Source of the DNA: JALORV01 sp963780715
Lineage (GTDB): Bacteria; Pseudomonadota; Gammaproteobacteria; Burkholderiales; Burkholderiaceae_F
NCBI GenBank assembly: GCA_963780715.1
Contig: CAWADK010000020.1
Span: 62,001 to 126,000, forward strand
Direction: 5' to 3'
DNA length: 64,000 nt
In this document: piece after piece, positions 30,364 to 39,197 of the stretch
Numbering within the stretch: the stretch's first letter is position 1
Layout of the letters: the number at the start of each line of letters is the position of its first letter
The notes under the pieces: model-generated
What the model saw: the letters and a program-made list of their open reading frames with translations, nothing else
The model's database searches: none
What the model was told of the DNA's origin: nothing
Position numbers and translations under genes: made by a program

Positions 30364-31017
30364 TCAGCCGATGTCGTAGCCTTGGCGGCGTGCCGCGAGC
30401 AGCGCTTCAGTGCGGTTGGACGCGCCGAACGCGCGATAAATGGCGGTGACGTGCGTCTTCACGGTGCCCTCGGACAGGCCCAGTTCGCGGCAGATGATCT
30501 TGATCGGCGCGCCGCGCGCCAACAGCTGCAGCACCTGCTCCTGGCGTTCGGTGAGCTCGATGCGCCCGCCGCCCGCTTCACGCGGCCGATCCGGCGTGGC
30601 CATCATGTTGGCGCGGTTCACCTCGTCCAGCAGGTCCGCCGGAATGTAGACGCCGCCCGACATCACGAACTTCACGGCCGACAGCAGCGTTTCAGACGCC
30701 ATCGACTTCGGCACGAAGCCGGCCGCTCCCAGCTGCAGCACCCGCATCACGTTGCGCGGGTCCTGCTGGCCGGAGAGCACCAGGATCTTCATTTCCGGCG
30801 CCTGCGCCACCATCGCTTCCAGGAGGGACGTGCCGGACACGCCGGGCAGGCCAAGGTCCAGCACGACGAGGTCCAGGTCGGGGTGCTGCTGCTGCAGCTC
30901 CAGCGCGGACTCCGCTGTGCGGGTCGTCAGAACTTCGGCCTCGGGGTCGAGGTCAAGGAACAGCACCGACAGGGCATCGGTGATCAGGGAGTGGTCGTCG
31001 ACAACCAGGATCTTCAT
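30364..31017 (-). CDS. LuxR-type (NarL/FixJ) response regulator
   Basis: 217 aa. The N-terminal receiver has the acidic pair in LVVDDHS, phospho-acceptor Asp54 in VVLDLGLPG, and the conserved Ser/Lys positions in LVLSGQ and VPKSMAS. A flexible linker (residues about 130-150) leads to the LuxR helix-turn-helix LTERQEQVLQLLARG...LGLSEGTVKTHVTAIYRAFG. It faces the hybrid histidine kinase tail-to-tail with only 45 nt between, so the two are probably a pair. Targets are not evident. Confidence 0.92.
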   Translation of the reverse strand: MKILVVDDHSLITDALSVLFLDLDPEAEVLTTRTAESALELQQQHPDLDLVVLDLGLPGVSGTSLLEAMVAQAPEMKILVLSGQQDPRNVMRVLQLGAAGFVPKSMASETLLSAVKFVMSGGVYIPADLLDEVNRANMMATPDRPREAGGGRIELTERQEQVLQLLARGAPIKIICRELGLSEGTVKTHVTAIYRAFGASNRTEALLAARRQGYDIG

Positions 31018-31135
31018 GTCGCTTGCTTCAGGGAGCGGGCGCGGCCATTGCCAATCCGGTCATTGTAGACCGCGTGCCCAAGCGGTCGACCCGGCGGAAA
31101 GCGAGCGCTTTTGCCGGCGCCAGAGGCGATCGGGC

Positions 31136-32359
31136 TCAGGCGAGGGGCCGGGGCCGGACCCGCGCCGCGGCGGCCTTGGCCGTTGCGCGCGCCGCGTCGA
31201 TCGTGGCTGCCCGCGCCAGTGCAACGCCCATGCGGCGCTTGACGAAGGACTCGGGCTTGCCGAAGAGGCGCAGGTCCACGCCCGGCAACGCAAGCGCTTC
31301 GGCCACGCCATCGAACACCAGGGTCGGGGCGTCGACACCGCCGTAAATCACCGCGCTGGCGCCGGGATTGCGCAGGCTCACGTCGACCGGCAGGCCGAGC
31401 AGCGCACGGGCGTGCAGCTCGAATTCGTTCTGCCACTGCGTCGCCATCGTCACCATGCCGGTGTCGTGGGGCCGCGGACTGACTTCAGAGAACCAGACCT
31501 GGTCGCCCCTGACAAAGAGCTCCACGCCGAAGATCCCGCTGCCACCAAGGTCGCCGGTGACGGCGCGTGCGTAATCGCGGGCCTTGTCCAGTGCGACGGA
31601 CGTCATCGGCTGCGGTTGCCAGCTTTCAACGTAGTCGCCCGCGACCTGGACATGGCCTATCGGCTCGCAGAACGATGTCTCGATCGCTCCGCTGGCGCCT
31701 CGCGCGCGCACCGTCAGCAAGGTGATCTCGTAGTCGAAGTCGATGAAGCCTTCGACGATGACACGGCCCAGCGCCACGCGTCCGCCGGCGTTGGCGTAGG
31801 CCCAGGCTTTCGGCAGGTCCGTCGCCGAGTCCACCCGGCTCTGGCCCTTGCCTGACGACGACATCACCGGCTTGACGACGCACGGAAACCCGATCGCCTG
31901 TGCCGCCGCTGCGAACTCCTCGTACGAACTGGCGAACCGGTAGGGCGACGTCGGCAGCCCCAGCGTTTCGGCGGCGAGTCGCCTGATGCCTTCGCGGTTC
32001 ATCGTCAGTTGCGCCGCGCGCGCCGTCGGTACTACGCGGGCCAGCCCGTCGCGTTCGATCTCCACCAGGGCCTCGGTCGCGATGGCTTCGATCTCCGGCA
32101 CAACGATGTGAGGGCGCTCGGCTTCGATCAGCGCGCGCAGGGCGACGGGATCGGCCATGTCGATGACATGCGCACGGTGCGCGACCTGGTGACCCGGGGC
32201 ACCTTCGTAACGGTCCACTGCAATGGTCTCGACGCCGAGTCGCTGCAGGGCGATCAGAACTTCCTTGCCCAGTTCCCCAGCGCCCAGCAGCAGCACGCGG
32301 ACAGCCGCCTCAGAGCAGGGCGTTCCCAGTGGGGGCGGCCAGTGTCGATCGGGATGCAT
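31136..32359 (-). CDS. purT: Formate-dependent phosphoribosylglycinamide formyltransferase
   Basis: 407 aa from ATG 32359 (E. coli PurT is 392). PurT makes formyl-GAR from GAR, formate and ATP, a folate-independent route in purine synthesis. The ATP-grasp fold is visible: LLLGAGELGKEVLIALQRLGVETIAVDRY, then VVPEIEAIATEAL, PCVVKPVMSSSGKGQS and GVELFVRGDQVWFSEVSPRPHDTGMVT. The upstream 50 or so in-frame residues of the longest frame are rejected because the family starts near the chosen ATG. Divergent from the cytochrome gene. Confidence 0.93.
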   Translation of the reverse strand: MHPDRHWPPPLGTPCSEAAVRVLLLGAGELGKEVLIALQRLGVETIAVDRYEGAPGHQVAHRAHVIDMADPVALRALIEAERPHIVVPEIEAIATEALVEIERDGLARVVPTARAAQLTMNREGIRRLAAETLGLPTSPYRFASSYEEFAAAAQAIGFPCVVKPVMSSSGKGQSRVDSATDLPKAWAYANAGGRVALGRVIVEGFIDFDYEITLLTVRARGASGAIETSFCEPIGHVQVAGDYVESWQPQPMTSVALDKARDYARAVTGDLGGSGIFGVELFVRGDQVWFSEVSPRPHDTGMVTMATQWQNEFELHARALLGLPVDVSLRNPGASAVIYGGVDAPTLVFDGVAEALALPGVDLRLFGKPESFVKRRMGVALARAATIDAARATAKAAAARVRPRPLA

Positions 32360-32541
32360 GAGTTCGGGTCCGGGCAAAGAGGCGACTATCGCATGGCAGG
32401 ACATGGATCGTGCCAGTGAAGTGACGCAGGTCAAACGGCGCAAGCGATCCGGCCGGCGGCTTCGGGCGCCTTGTTCCAGCGCAAGCAGACCGTGAAGTCG
32501 TGCCGGCATAGTGGCGAACACTTCGTGGAGTCGACTGAACC

Positions 32542-33114
32542 GTGAAGCGCGCAGTAATTTCTAGCGCCCCTGTCGTCGCGCTGGCCTTCCTGCTGGGAGT
32601 GGCCGGGCCGGCGCTTGCTGCTCCGGCGTCCACCGCAGACCGCGCGGCGGCGCCTGAGAAGTGTCGCGGATGCCACGTGGGCGACTCCGCCGGCTGGAAG
32701 GAGAACTATCACAGCAAGATGGTTCGTCCGGCCAAGGACGGGCTCATCAGGAGCGCCGTCGACAACTGGACGCGGGACTCCAAAGGTTCGGCGGGACCGA
32801 AGACCGGCAACATCGACGGCAGGATTTACGGCCTCGAGGACGTCGTCATGGTCGTCGGTTCCAAGTGGAAGCAGCGGTATCTCGTCAGGCTGCCGGGAAC
32901 GGACGGTCACCAGTTCCTGGACCGGCAGTGGAACGCCTACACGCGCCTGTGGGAGACCTATTCGAACAGCGACGATTGGGAGACCGTTTGCGGTGCCTGT
33001 CATGTGAAACCGAACGGGCTGGCGGACGTTTCGATGCCCGATCCCGCCGCCGCGCGCGAAGATGCACACCTCGCTCGCCCAAAGCTACAGATCAGTAACA
33101 CTCGCAAAAAATAA
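32542..33114 (+). CDS. Secreted di-heme c-type cytochrome, family not identified
   Basis: 190 aa, GTG start, with a signal peptide ending about residue 27 (PALAAP). Two heme sites: CRGCH (residues 41-45) and CGACH (about 150-154). Between them lie GNIDGRIYGLEDVVMVVGSKWKQRYLVRLPGT and HQFLDRQWNAYTRLWETY, resembling multiheme oxidoreductase-type cytochromes in Rhodocyclales and Burkholderiales. Periplasmic electron carrier. It is transcribed towards the two small cytochrome c genes, with a shared terminator hairpin between them. The C-terminal ~35 residues are charged. Redox partner unknown. Confidence 0.75.
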   Translation: MKRAVISSAPVVALAFLLGVAGPALAAPASTADRAAAPEKCRGCHVGDSAGWKENYHSKMVRPAKDGLIRSAVDNWTRDSKGSAGPKTGNIDGRIYGLEDVVMVVGSKWKQRYLVRLPGTDGHQFLDRQWNAYTRLWETYSNSDDWETVCGACHVKPNGLADVSMPDPAAAREDAHLARPKLQISNTRKK

Positions 33115-33185
33115 GATCCGGCGCGGGGGCACACGCTCCCGCTAACGGACTGCCCGCACAAGTCCCGAGGTGGCGGGCAACAAAA

Positions 33186-33205
33186 AAGCCGGCGCAAGCC
33201 GGCTT
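33186..33205. terminator. Bidirectional terminator between convergent cytochrome genes
   Basis: AAGCCGGC-GCAA-GCCGGCTT is a perfect 8-bp stem with a 4-nt loop. It is flanked by an A-run on the left (TTTTTTG on the minus strand) and TTTCTT on the right, so it can end both transcripts. Confidence 0.8.
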
Positions 33206-33227
33206 TCTTGTCTGCGGCAGTCGCGAG

Positions 33228-33503
33228 TTACAGCGACTTGATCCACTTCACGAGTGCAGTCAGGTCGGCTTCCGAGGCGCTCGCCTTCGGGTGGCCGGTG
33301 CCCGTCGCCAGCTTCTTGACGAGGTCGGCGTCCGGCGTGGCTTTGACCTTCTTGGCCATGTCCTTGTAGGACGGACCCATTTTCTTCGTGTCCATCGCGT
33401 GGCACTTGTTGCAGCCGGACTTGTCGGCGAGCTCCGGGCTGGCCTGGGCCACGCCCATCGTCAGAAGGCCTGCGGCAAATGCAATGGCGAGCTTCGACTT
33501 CAT
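33228..33503 (-). CDS. Small periplasmic class I c-type cytochrome, copy 2
   Basis: 91 aa, ATG 33503 with GAGGG upstream. Signal peptide (about residues 1-21, ending AQAS), then a single heme site CNKCH at 31-35 followed by AMDTKKMGPSYKDMAKKVK. The C-terminal GTGHPKASASEADLTALVKWIKSL lacks the Met of the usual axial-ligand loop and has a conserved Gly-His-Pro instead. Its closest relative is the next gene upstream, so the two are a tandem duplication. Soluble electron carrier. Confidence 0.9.
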   Translation of the reverse strand: MKSKLAIAFAAGLLTMGVAQASPELADKSGCNKCHAMDTKKMGPSYKDMAKKVKATPDADLVKKLATGTGHPKASASEADLTALVKWIKSL

Positions 33504-33571
33504 TCTTCCCTCACTTGAAGTTGCAGTTGAGTCGAGCCGGCTGCCGTACGACAGCCGGCTCGAACGAAAGA

Positions 33572-33853
33572 TTACTGCGCCAGGACCCACTTCATGATGT
33601 TGTTCAGGTCGTCAGGCGACGCCTTGACGGCTGGGTGGCCCTTGCCCCCGCCAACCTTTGCAACGAGGTCCGCCTGTGCGGTCGCGTTGCCCTTGAACTT
33701 CTTGGCGATGTCCTTGAACGACGGGCCCATTTTCTTCGTGTCCACGGCGTGGCAGCTGCCGCAGTTCTTCTGTGCCAGGTCGGCCTGTGCGGCCGCGGTG
33801 CCCGCGACGGTCATGCCCACGGTTGCGATGACAGCAACGATCATTGATTTCAT
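33572..33853 (-). CDS. Small periplasmic class I c-type cytochrome, copy 1
   Basis: 93 aa, start ATG 33853. Signal peptide ends near residue 23 (TAAAQ). Single heme site CGSCH, followed by AVDTKKMGPSFKDIAKKFKG, nearly the same as copy 2. The C-terminus has GGGKGHPAVKASPDDLNNIMKWVLAQ; the same Gly-His-Pro replaces the Met loop. Upstream member of a two-gene cytochrome unit; gap to copy 2 is 68 nt. Periplasmic electron transfer, partner unknown. Confidence 0.9.
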   Translation of the reverse strand: MKSMIVAVIATVGMTVAGTAAAQADLAQKNCGSCHAVDTKKMGPSFKDIAKKFKGNATAQADLVAKVGGGKGHPAVKASPDDLNNIMKWVLAQ

Positions 33854-33951
33854 CTTTTCCTCTTCTCCCATAGAGTCACCGCAAAGGGCGGCATCACTTC
33901 CTGCGCCAGCAAGAGCGCCTGGCCGCGAAAAGTCTAACGCATCAGCGGGCA

Positions 33952-34431
33952 TTAGGTTGACGGGTCGGCGGGACGCAAGCCAGGCGCACCTGTAACGGGG
34001 GGCGTGCCGAAACAGACCTCCGCGCGTGCCACGAAGGCGTCGACCATGCGGTCAGCGGCGTGATCGATCAGGCGGCCTGCGATCGCCTCGGCGTGCAGGG
34101 CAAGCTCGTAACGCAGGATGAACGTGACGTGGCATCCGGCGGGGCCTAGAGGCTGCAGCAGCCACTCGCCGTGGAAGTGGCGGAACGAACCGCCTTCGAG
34201 GTGAATCGCCATGTACCCGGGCGGGCGCTTGTCGTTGCGCGTTGTCACCCGCACACGCAGGTCGCGCACGCCGACCTCGACCGTCGCGCTGACCATTTCG
34301 TCCGTCCGCACAAGCAGCTGCGTTGCCGTGCACCATGGCAGGAACTGCGGGTAGTCCTCGACCCGCTCGATCAGATCGAACATGTCCGGCGCCGGGAACG
34401 GTACCAGCGCCTCGCGGCGGATCTCTCGCAT
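33952..34431 (-). CDS. COQ10/RatA-like SRPBCC-fold protein
   Basis: 159 aa. The opening REALVPFPAPDMFDLIERVEDYPQFLPWCTATQLLVR is the hallmark of the COQ10/RatA family (START-like hydrophobic cavity). The family includes ubiquinone-binding COQ10 and the E. coli ribosome-association factor RatA. The two roles cannot be separated by eye. The usual RnfH partner is not next to it, and a C-terminal Pro-rich tail extends past the domain. It ends the leftward run after the V/A-ATPase genes. Confidence 0.8.
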   Translation of the reverse strand: MREIRREALVPFPAPDMFDLIERVEDYPQFLPWCTATQLLVRTDEMVSATVEVGVRDLRVRVTTRNDKRPPGYMAIHLEGGSFRHFHGEWLLQPLGPAGCHVTFILRYELALHAEAIAGRLIDHAADRMVDAFVARAEVCFGTPPVTGAPGLRPADPST

Positions 34432-34481
34432 GGCAGACCGGGGTGAAACTCGGTCCGTCTAGCGTATCCCAGTCGGGCCGG

Positions 34482-35075
34482 TCAGCGGCGAAAGCGCACC
34501 GCGATCGCGTCGTCGCGCTCGAGATCTTCGAGGCGGGTGTCGATGTCCGCGATGTCGGCGTCCAGCTCCGGCAGCAGCACGTCCTGCAATGCGCGCACCC
34601 TTCGCACGGTGCGGCGATACTCGGCCAGTAGTCGTGCCAGTGTCGTCGATGTCGCTGCCAGGGCGACGAGCTTTTCGGCAAGTCGCCGATAGGCGAGACG
34701 GCAGGCCTCGGCCTCGGGGGAGGGATACACCGCAGCGGGTGCTGTGGCGTGCTCGCCCGTGACCTGGGCACGCAGCGTGGCCACGCCGAGCAAAGGGCGC
34801 GAGTCGATCCGGATTCGCTCCTGCGGGGCGGCCGGCGGGTAAACCTGCAAACCATGCAAACCGTGCCGTGCCAGTGCTGCCGCCAGCGAGGAGGACGCCG
34901 CCCGCTGCAGCACGGCCAGCTCGCGCGCGAGTTCCTGGTGCATCCGCACCTGGCGCAGCATTTCGCCGGCAAGCAGCAGGCACTTTTCGTCGAGAAAGGC
35001 GTAGCCCTCGCGCATCGTGCGGCGCTCGTCCGTCAGCGCGATCAGCAGGCTGCGTGTCGGAGTGAGGTCGCTCAT
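34482..35075 (-). CDS. V/A-type ATPase subunit D (central rotor stalk)
   Basis: 197 aa. The long coiled-coil N-terminus starting LTPTRSLLIALTDERRTMREGYAFLDEKCLLLAGEML is the family opening; the C-terminal RRTVRRVRALQDVLLPELDADIADIDTRLEDLERDDAIAVRF is typical of the rotor shaft that inserts into the A3B3 ring. Last gene in the operon, overlapping the B gene by 4 nt. Confidence 0.9.
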   Translation of the reverse strand: MSDLTPTRSLLIALTDERRTMREGYAFLDEKCLLLAGEMLRQVRMHQELARELAVLQRAASSSLAAALARHGLHGLQVYPPAAPQERIRIDSRPLLGVATLRAQVTGEHATAPAAVYPSPEAEACRLAYRRLAEKLVALAATSTTLARLLAEYRRTVRRVRALQDVLLPELDADIADIDTRLEDLERDDAIAVRFRR

Positions 35076-36481
35076 GCGGCCTGGCCTGCGCCCGCGGTCT
35101 CTGTGGCCGCTGCGAGGTGCTCGGCGATCTGCGCGTCCGACAGGCGCGAGAGTTCGGCGACCGGCAGGTGGCGCAGGAGCTCCCAGCCCACCGCCATGCT
35201 CTCTTCGAGCGTGCGGGCGCTCGGCTGGCTGATCAGCGTGCGTTCGAAATTCGTGCCGAAGGCGAGGTAGCGCCGATCGGTATCGGACAGGCCGTCTTCG
35301 CCGACCACGCTTGCCAGCAGTCGTGCCTGCGTCGAGCGCGCATAGGCCGCGTACAGCTGGCTGGCCAGTGCCGGATGGTCGGCGTGCGTGTAGCCCTTGC
35401 CGGTGCCGTCCTTCATCAGCCGCGAGAGGCTCGGCAGCACGTTGACGGGCGGGTAGACACCGGCGCGATCGAGTTCACGCGATAGCACGATCTGGCCCTC
35501 GGTGATGTAGCCGGACAGATCCGGGATCGGGTGACCAATGTCGTCCGACGGCATCGTCAGGATCGGCAGCTGCGTCAGCGTTCCCTTGACGCCGTGCAGG
35601 CACCCCGCCCGCTCGTACAGCGTCGCGAGGTCCGAGTACATGTAGCCGGGATAGCCCTTGCGGCCGGGAATTTCGCTCTTGGCCCCAGCAACTTCGCGCA
35701 ACGCCTCGCAGTAATTGGTGAGATCGGTGACGATCACCAGCACGTGCTTGCCCTGTTCGAACGCGAGGTACTCGGCGGCGGTCAGCGCGAAGCGCGGCGT
35801 CAGCAGGCGCTGTGTCGACGAGTCGCTGGCGAGATTCAGGAACAGCGCCGAGCGCTCCAGCGCGCCGGACTGTTCGAGCGAGCGGCGGAAGTATTCGGCG
35901 GTCGTGTAGGGCACGCCGATGCCGGCGAACACGATGGCGAAGTCCGACGCGTCGGCGCCGCGCAGGCGTGCGTTGGCCGCGATCTCGACCGCAATGCGGT
36001 CGTGCGGCAGGCCACCGCCCGAGAAGATCGGCAGCTTCTGGCCCCGCACCAGCGAGTTCATCAGGTCCACGGCCGTCACGCCGGTTTCGATGAAGGCGCG
36101 AGGTGTCGCCCGCGCGACGGGGTTCAGCGGCACGCCGTCGATGCGCAGCCGCTTCTCCACGGCGAGCGGCGGGCCGCCGTCGATGACGACGCCGATGCCA
36201 TTGAACACCCGGCCGAGGATCCCGGGACCGACGCCGAAATCGATCGGCTCGCCGAGAAAGCGAACGACGGTGTCCGCCAGCGCGAGTCCGGCCGTGGGCT
36301 CGAGCATTTCGATGGTGACCAGATCCTCGTCGATGGCGGCAATGCGGCCAAGGCGCGGAGCGCCGTCGCGCCCGGTGACGACGACGGCCTCGTTCAGTCC
36401 CACGTCGAGCGTGCGCCGCATGAAGAGCAGCGGGCCGTCGAGCCGCATCGCAGCGTCATGCACGGTGACCCTAGGCTGCAT
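35072..36481 (-). CDS. V/A-type ATPase subunit B (regulatory nucleotide-binding subunit)
   Basis: 469 aa, the usual size of A/V-type B. The N-terminal VSGRDG-like turn is followed by FIETGVTAVDLMNSLVRGQKLPIFSGGGLPHDRIA, where SGGGLPH replaces a Walker A, as expected for the non-catalytic subunit. FAGIGVPYTTAEYFRRSLEQSG, VTDLTNYCEALREVAGAK, EIPGRKGYPGYMYSDLATLYERAG and the Arg-rich ending are all family hallmarks. Overlaps gene A by 11 nt and D by 4. Confidence 0.95.
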   Translation of the reverse strand: MQPRVTVHDAAMRLDGPLLFMRRTLDVGLNEAVVVTGRDGAPRLGRIAAIDEDLVTIEMLEPTAGLALADTVVRFLGEPIDFGVGPGILGRVFNGIGVVIDGGPPLAVEKRLRIDGVPLNPVARATPRAFIETGVTAVDLMNSLVRGQKLPIFSGGGLPHDRIAVEIAANARLRGADASDFAIVFAGIGVPYTTAEYFRRSLEQSGALERSALFLNLASDSSTQRLLTPRFALTAAEYLAFEQGKHVLVIVTDLTNYCEALREVAGAKSEIPGRKGYPGYMYSDLATLYERAGCLHGVKGTLTQLPILTMPSDDIGHPIPDLSGYITEGQIVLSRELDRAGVYPPVNVLPSLSRLMKDGTGKGYTHADHPALASQLYAAYARSTQARLLASVVGEDGLSDTDRRYLAFGTNFERTLISQPSARTLEESMAVGWELLRHLPVAELSRLSDAQIAEHLAAATETAGAGQAA

Positions 36482-38270
36482 GCGTGCTTTCGGTCGGGAC
36501 TTCTGGCGTGCTGGCGACGACCAGCGTCGAGAACGCGAGTGCGACGCGGCGCTCCAGTTCGGCGAGCAGCCCGAGTTGACCCTCGCCGATGTCCTCGGCC
36601 ATTCGCGTGAGCGGCCGCATCACGTCGAGCGCGGCGATCTGCTCCGGCGCCACGCCGACCGCCGCTGCCGACTCGGCGAGTTCGATGAAGTGCACGAGCA
36701 GGCGGAGCATCGCCGCCTGCCGCTCCGGCCCGCAGTAGTGATCGATCTCTGAAAACGCCGACTGGCGCAGGAACGCATCGTTGACGAGTTCCGCGCACAT
36801 CAGCGTCAGCCGCTGGCGTGCCGGCAGTGCATCCTTGCCGATGATGCGCGCCATGCGTTCCAGGCGCGCCTGCTCGTCGAGCAGCGTCAGAACGCGGCGG
36901 CGCAGTTCGAGCCACTCGTTCTCGCCCGAGGCGGCGCGCGCGCGTGCCGTCGGCACGGCGCCATAGCGACCCAGCCACCAGCCGGCGACGTCGAGCGCAT
37001 CCTCCGAGTAGGACAGCAGCGGGTTGATCGCCGGATAGAACCGCGCCTGCGCGCGGCGGGCATCGAGCGCCCAGTAGCTGCGGACGTAGCGCTTGCTATG
37101 GCTCGTCACCGGCTCGGAAAAGTCACCGGACGGCGGGCTGATCGACGCGAGCAAGGTGACCGAGCCGCTGTCGCCGTTGAGCGTCGTCACCTTGGCCGCG
37201 CGCTCGTAGAAATCCGCAAGGCGGCTCGAGAGATAGGTCGGATATCCGCCTTCGCCGGGCAGTTCGCCGAAGCGGCCGGAGACTTCCCGCAGCGCCTCGG
37301 CCCAGCGCGACGTCGAATCGGCCATCAGCGCGACGTGCAGTCCCTGATCGCGGAAGAACTCGGCCACGGTGACGGCCGAGTAGATGCTGGCCTCGCGTGC
37401 CGCCACCGGCATGTTCGAGGTGTTGGCGATGATCACCGTGCGTTCCATCAGCGAGCGCCCGGTGCGCGGATCGACAAGCTGCGGGAACTCCTCCAGCACG
37501 CCGGCCATTTCGTTGCCGCGCTCGCCGCAGCCGAGGTACACGATGACGTCGGCGCTGCAGCCCTTGGCCAGGCTTTCGAGCAGGATCGTCTTGCCGGTGC
37601 CGAAGCCGCCGGGAATCGCGGCCTTGCCGCCGAGCGCGACCGGAAACAGGGAGTCGAGGATGCGCTGCCCCGTGACGAGCGGCTCGTCGGAGGCAAGCCT
37701 CGCTCGCGCCGGCCGCGGCGTGCGCACCGGCCAGAAGTGGCTCAGCGCGACCTCATGCACCTTGCCATTGCCGTCCAGCACGCGCAGCACGGTCGCATCG
37801 TCGGTGAACCTGCCCGGCGCTGCGATCCATTCGATGCGGCCGGCCACGTCCGGCGGCATCACCGCGCGCTGCGGCCGGCCGCGCGCGGAGGTGATGGTGC
37901 CGAACGCCGCTCCTGCGCCGATAGTGACGCCCGCCGCGACCGTAGGTTCGAAGGCGAACTCTTCGGCCGGGCCGGGCGCGAGCGGTCGCAGCAGGCCATC
38001 GAAGATGTGGCCGAGGAGGGCGGGGCCGACGCGGATGCCGAGCAGGTTGCCGGTGCCTGTCACTTCCACGCCAGGCCGCAGCCCGGTCGTGTCTTCGTAG
38101 ACCTGGGCGACGATCTCGTCCTCGTTGATCCGGATGACTTCGCCGAGCAGCCCGGCGGGACCCACGCGGATGGCTTCACGCAACGCGAACGAACCCTCGG
38201 CACGGGCACGCAGCACCGGGCCGCTGATCCAGCGGATGCGCGCGCGTGCCGTGGAGCTGACCGGGCTCAT
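36471..38270 (-). CDS. V/A-type ATPase subunit A (catalytic)
   Basis: 599 aa from ATG 38270, near the normal ~580-600. Walker A is GGFGTGKT (archaeal/V-type usually GPFGAGKT), followed by the V/A-specific GCGERGNEMAGVLEEFP and the catalytic region LMADSTSRWAEALREVSGR. The non-homologous insertion before the nucleotide domain, characteristic of A subunits, is present (about residues 105-190). Its partner is B. Start and stop overlap neighbours by 4-11 nt. Confidence 0.95.
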   Translation of the reverse strand: MSPVSSTARARIRWISGPVLRARAEGSFALREAIRVGPAGLLGEVIRINEDEIVAQVYEDTTGLRPGVEVTGTGNLLGIRVGPALLGHIFDGLLRPLAPGPAEEFAFEPTVAAGVTIGAGAAFGTITSARGRPQRAVMPPDVAGRIEWIAAPGRFTDDATVLRVLDGNGKVHEVALSHFWPVRTPRPARARLASDEPLVTGQRILDSLFPVALGGKAAIPGGFGTGKTILLESLAKGCSADVIVYLGCGERGNEMAGVLEEFPQLVDPRTGRSLMERTVIIANTSNMPVAAREASIYSAVTVAEFFRDQGLHVALMADSTSRWAEALREVSGRFGELPGEGGYPTYLSSRLADFYERAAKVTTLNGDSGSVTLLASISPPSGDFSEPVTSHSKRYVRSYWALDARRAQARFYPAINPLLSYSEDALDVAGWWLGRYGAVPTARARAASGENEWLELRRRVLTLLDEQARLERMARIIGKDALPARQRLTLMCAELVNDAFLRQSAFSEIDHYCGPERQAAMLRLLVHFIELAESAAAVGVAPEQIAALDVMRPLTRMAEDIGEGQLGLLAELERRVALAFSTLVVASTPEVPTESTHAA

Positions 38271-38884
38271 GCGCGCCCGTCCTGCTGCAAATGCTGCAGC
38301 AGTCGACCTTCGAGCTGGGTGCGATCGGCGAGCAGACCGTCGATCGTCGCATCGAGCACGTTGTGGCCACCCACGATGCGAAAGCCCGCAACGATGTCGG
38401 CTGCTTCCACGAAGCGGACCTCGTCGACGCCACCGGCCTGCAGGCGCCCGTGTTCGTGCAAGCGCTCGGACTCCGTCCACAGCGGGTGGTACTCGATGCG
38501 CCAGCCGGCGGCAGGCGGAACTGCGCGCAGGGCTCGCTGCAAGTGCGCATCGACCCACTGTGCGCGGGTCAGCGCGGCGGCCCAGCGCGCGATCAGGCGC
38601 GTGCGCAGATCGCGCCATGCGCCTGTCAGCAGATGCACTGCGTGCTTTTGCGCGGCAAGCCGGCGATCGGTCGCCAGCGCGGCCTCGACCGCGCCGACTT
38701 CCAGCGTGCGGCGCTTGCGTTCCTCCGCGATGGCGGTGGAGACGCGTCGTCGCGCTTCAGACAGTGCCGCGCGAATCGTCGCGCGTGCCTCTGCCTGCGC
38801 CGGTTCGAGCAGTTCGGCACAGCGCCGTGCTTTGTACTGCTCGACCAGGTCGAGCAGGGCCGCGGTTCGCTGCTGGAGGTTCAT
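38267..38884 (-). CDS. V/A-type ATPase subunit E-like (peripheral stalk)
   Basis: 205 aa, mostly alpha-helical with an Arg/Ala-rich coiled coil (residues about 20-75). This is the E-subunit architecture, though sequence conservation in this family is low. Identification rests on length, position between F and A, and the helix-then-globular layout. Overlaps A by 4 nt. Confidence 0.75.
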   Translation of the reverse strand: MNLQQRTAALLDLVEQYKARRCAELLEPAQAEARATIRAALSEARRRVSTAIAEERKRRTLEVGAVEAALATDRRLAAQKHAVHLLTGAWRDLRTRLIARWAAALTRAQWVDAHLQRALRAVPPAAGWRIEYHPLWTESERLHEHGRLQAGGVDEVRFVEAADIVAGFRIVGGHNVLDATIDGLLADRTQLEGRLLQHLQQDGRA

Positions 38885-38891
38885 CGAAGGT

Positions 38892-39197
38892 TCAGCGTTC
38901 GAGGCCGAGTTGGGCGCGGGCGCGCTCGGCGGGGTCGAGCGCGCAGGGCTCGCCGTCGGACGCGGAAATGATCACGAGCAGCGGGCGGCCCGCGGCGAGC
39001 CTCGCGTCGAGTTCCGCGCGCGGCAGGCAGTTTGCGACCTCGCAGGTGACGAACACCGACTCGGCAGCGCACAGGGCGGCTCGCACCGCAGCGGGCTCCT
39101 CGCCCGGCGCAGGCGCCCAGCATTGCGCACCGATGAGCCGATAGGCCGCCGCTTCGACCGCGCTTCCGACGTAGGCGAACGCCGCCATGCCGCTCAC
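38892..39197 (-). CDS. V/A-type ATPase subunit F-like
   Basis: 101 aa beginning at GTG 39197, which overlaps the K stop codon by one base. The opening AAFAYVGSAVEAAAYRLIGAQCW followed by a strand VFVTCEVANCLP and LLVIISA fits the F family (G(D)...GFRLAG, Rossmann-like). F regulates rotor coupling. Diverged, so placement depends partly on operon position. Confidence 0.75.
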   Translation of the reverse strand: MSGMAAFAYVGSAVEAAAYRLIGAQCWAPAPGEEPAAVRAALCAAESVFVTCEVANCLPRAELDARLAAGRPLLVIISASDGEPCALDPAERARAQLGLER

